Positions 62,234 to 64,000 of a DNA stretch of 64,000 bases are shown piece by piece. The notes below the pieces were generated by a model. It was not told the DNA's origin and did no database searches. It saw only the letters and a program-made list of their open reading frames with translations. The first letter of the stretch is position 1. Each line of letters starts with the position of its first letter. Both the position numbers and the translations under genes were made by a program. This DNA comes from Halopenitus malekzadehii (GTDB lineage: Archaea; Halobacteriota; Halobacteria; Halobacteriales; Haloferacaceae), in contig NZ_FNWU01000002.1 of the NCBI RefSeq assembly GCF_900108505.1, forward strand, positions 124,001-188,000, given 5' to 3'.

Positions 62234-63613
62234 TCACCACGTCAGGCCTTCATAAGTGAGGCCCTCGCGGCGCTCGACGATTCGGCGGCCGTCGATGACG
62301 ACCGGATCGGCCATCGCGTCGAACTCCTCGTCGAGTGCCGCGAACTCGTCCCAGTCGGTGACGACGACTGCGGCCGCGGCACCCTCGAGGGCCGTGGCGG
62401 CGTCGGGGGCGTATTCGAGGTCGGGGAACCGCTCGCGCATAGTCTCGGTCGCGACCGGGTCGTAGCCGACGACGTCGGCGCCGCGCTCGTGGAGTCCGTC
62501 GATCACCGGGATCGCCCGCGAGTTGCGGACGTCGTCCGTCCCAGGTTTAAAAGCGAGGCCGAGAACCGCCACGCGCTCGCCCGCGACGTCGGCGTGGCGA
62601 TCGAGCAACTCGAGCAGTCGCTGGGGCTGGCCGTCGTTCACTTCGACGGCAGCATTTAAGAGGGCGGGATCGTAGCCTGCCTCCCGGGATGCCGCCCGGA
62701 GCGCGTCCACGTCCTTGGGGAAGCAGCTCCCGCCCCAACCGACTCCGGAGCGGAGGAACTGCTCGGAGATGCGGTCGTCGAGCCCGATCGCGTCCATCAC
62801 CTCGTAGGCGTCGAGTCCGAACTCCTTACACGCGTTCCCCAGATCGTTGACTAGCGAGATCTTCGCCGACAGAAACGCGTTGTTCGCATACTTGATCATC
62901 ATCGCCGTCTCCGGATCCGTCCGCACGACTGGCACGTCCGTTTCCTTTAAAAGCGTCTCATACAGCTCTTCGAGACGGTCGAGCGCCCACGACGACTCGG
63001 TCCCGAAAACGAGCTTATCCGGATCACGGAAATCCGAGACCGCGGTGCCTTCCCGGAGGAACTCCGGGTTCGTCGCGAGCTCCGCGCGAGGCACCGCCCC
63101 GTCGGCTCCGGTCGCGGTTCCGGCACCTGAAGCCAACGCCGCTCGAAGCTCGGCCAATGCCGGGGGCGTAACCGTACTCTTCACGACGACGAGGTGTGGA
63201 GCGGCATCGTCCGCGGCCGCGATATCTGCGCCCGCCCCGTCTCCGATCGCGCCACCGTCTCCGCTCGCGCCATCATCGCCGCCTGCTGCGATCGCTTCAC
63301 CGGTCATCTCGGTCGCGGCCGCCAGGGCAGTCAGATCGAGCGAGCCGTCGGAATTCGAGGGGGTCTGGACCGCGAGGAAGGTCAGATCGGAGTCCGGGAT
63401 CGCGCCGTAGTCGGTCGTCGCCGTGAGTCGGTCGCCGGCGTGTTCGGCGATCAGATCCTCGAGTCCGGGCTCGTGGATCGGCGCCTCGCCGGCGTTCAGC
63501 GTGGCGACGACGTCCTCGTCGATGTCGATCGCGGTGACCGTGTGGCCGAGGTCGGCCAGCGAGGCGGCGAGCGTCGTGCCCACGTAGCCGCTGCCGACGA
63601 CGGTGACGTGCAT
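62234..63613 (-). CDS. UDP-glucose/UDP-GlcNAc 6-dehydrogenase (AglM/WbpA type)
   Basis: 459 aa from ATG 63613 ([24 protein letters not shown]). Oxidises a UDP-sugar at C6 to the uronic acid. NAD site [37 protein letters not shown], the catalytic Cys in [16 protein letters not shown], and [15 protein letters not shown] Gly/Asp/Ala-rich insert of about 30 residues lies just before VVVKSTV, unusual in the family. The neighbouring nucleotidyltransferase start is typical of the AglM/AglF pair of haloarchaeal N-glycan loci. Confidence 0.93.
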   Translation of the reverse strand: MHVTVVGSGYVGTTLAASLADLGHTVTAIDIDEDVVATLNAGEAPIHEPGLEDLIAEHAGDRLTATTDYGAIPDSDLTFLAVQTPSNSDGSLDLTALAAATEMTGEAIAAGGDDGASGDGGAIGDGAGADIAAADDAAPHLVVVKSTVTPPALAELRAALASGAGTATGADGAVPRAELATNPEFLREGTAVSDFRDPDKLVFGTESSWALDRLEELYETLLKETDVPVVRTDPETAMMIKYANNAFLSAKISLVNDLGNACKEFGLDAYEVMDAIGLDDRISEQFLRSGVGWGGSCFPKDVDALRAASREAGYDPALLNAAVEVNDGQPQRLLELLDRHADVAGERVAVLGLAFKPGTDDVRNSRAIPVIDGLHERGADVVGYDPVATETMRERFPDLEYAPDAATALEGAAAAVVVTDWDEFAALDEEFDAMADPVVIDGRRIVERREGLTYEGLTW

Positions 63614-63676
63614 ACCCGCTGAAGAGCGGTCGCGAGTCAAGAGTCTTCCGTCGCCGGGGGATCCGTGGTCGACGCT

Positions 63677-63718
63677 GGGTGCGTTCGCGGCCGGCGTCGG
63701 GTGCGTTCGCGGTCGGCG
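63677..63718. repeat. 20-bp direct repeat, period 22
   Basis: gggtgcgttcgcggccggcg at 63677-63696 and gggtgcgttcgcggtcggcg at 63699-63718 (one difference), in the spacer between the dehydrogenase and the nucleotidyltransferase. Confidence 0.7.
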
Positions 63719-63782
63719 CCAAGTACTTCGTGGTCGACGTCGAGCGGTCACTCGGTTTGCTCCGGCGCCCGACCCACGAAGA

Positions 63783-63790
63783 TATTTAAG
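63783..63790 (+). promoter_or_regulatory. TATA box of the nucleotidyltransferase gene
   Basis: The box tatttaag lies 24-31 bases before the ATG at 63814, the expected distance for a leaderless archaeal mRNA. Confidence 0.6.
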
Positions 63791-63813
63791 CGGATGGGCC
63801 GGATCCTCGGCGT

Positions 63814-64000
63814 ATGAAGGCAGTCGTACTCGCGGCCGGCCAGGGGACGCGATTGCGTCCGCTGACCGACGACAAACCGAAGGGGATGGTCGAGGTGGCC
63901 GGGGTTCCCATCCTGACGCATTGTTTCGACCGACTCATCGAGCTGGGTGCCGACGAGCTCGTGGTCGTGGTCGGGTATAAAAAGGAGGTCATCATCGACC
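63814..64000 (+). CDS. Sugar-1-phosphate nucleotidyltransferase (AglF/RmlA type), partial at window end
   Basis: First 62 residues only: [25 protein letters not shown] gives the nucleotide-binding signature and [15 protein letters not shown] follows as in AglF/RmlA. It continues beyond base 64000. Intact counterpart of the pseudogene at 43600. Makes an NDP-sugar for glycan assembly; next to the UDP-sugar dehydrogenase, as in the AglF-AglM pair. Confidence 0.92.
   Translation, partial: MKAVVLAAGQGTRLRPLTDDKPKGMVEVAGVPILTHCFDRLIELGADELVVVVGYKKEVIID

Noticed and set aside
1-64000. Replication origin
   Set aside because: No orc1/cdc6 gene and no long inverted ORB-like repeats were seen.

Overview
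The window is chromosomal DNA of a halophilic archaeon (class Halobacteria, most like a Halorubrum-type genome; I cannot name the species). The signs are high GC, strongly acidic predicted proteins, many ATGA/GTGA gene overlaps, leaderless genes with an AT-rich box about 25-30 bases before the start, two CetZ tubulin-like genes and an archaeal AglB oligosaccharyltransferase. No tRNA, rRNA, CRISPR array or complete transposon was seen.

Layout. 0.2-5.0 kb: housekeeping metabolism (2-hydroxyacid dehydrogenase, FAH-family hydrolase, proC-proB-proA). 5.2-10.9 kb: a three-gene helicase-nuclease operon, an AddA/RecB-like helicase with a C-terminal PD-(D/E)XK nuclease plus an AddB/RecC-like partner split into two overlapping genes. 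11.3-13.6 kb: tandem CetZ paralogues. 13.9-15.5 kb: eIF-2B/ribose-1,5-bisphosphate isomerase-like and DJ-1/PfpI genes, then a 26-bp tandem repeat. 15.9-23.3 kb: an uncharacterised five-gene operon (tandem winged-helix protein, winged-helix/coiled-coil protein, acidic-linker protein, single-ring AAA+ ATPase, beta-propeller/Ig-like protein). Its composition recalls ESCRT/Vps4-type remodelling machines, and it is my main candidate for an undescribed system. 23.5-24.2 kb: a TumE/TumA-type toxin-antitoxin pair.

24.5-64 kb is a large surface-glycan region anchored by aglB, which abuts a DUF368 polyprenyl-phosphate transporter gene. It holds glycosyltransferases of families 2, 4 and 39, a Wzx/AglR-like flippase, two polysaccharide deacetylases, an amino-sugar set (DegT aminotransferase, Gfo/Idh oxidoreductase, hexapeptide acetyltransferase), five alkaline-phosphatase-superfamily enzymes, a CysD-like PP-loop protein, glmS and two GlmU-like genes, a UDP-glucose dehydrogenase and the start of a sugar nucleotidyltransferase. 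About 29.2-36.4 kb and 38.5-39.3 kb are visibly AT-richer than the rest, and the GC change falls inside one glycosyltransferase gene, pointing to cassette replacement. Decayed flippase and nucleotidyltransferase copies at 43.3-44.35 kb are remnants of an older glycan locus.

Together the second half can make UDP-GlcNAc (GlmS, GlmU), oxidise UDP-glucose or a related sugar nucleotide, make an N-acylated amino sugar, assemble glycans on a dolichol carrier, flip and transfer them through AglB, and probably modify them. Toxin-antitoxin modules are scattered through the island (TumE/TumA; an HTH plus TumE-like pair; two VapBC; one orphan VapB-like antitoxin), several with candidate palindromic or direct-repeat operators.
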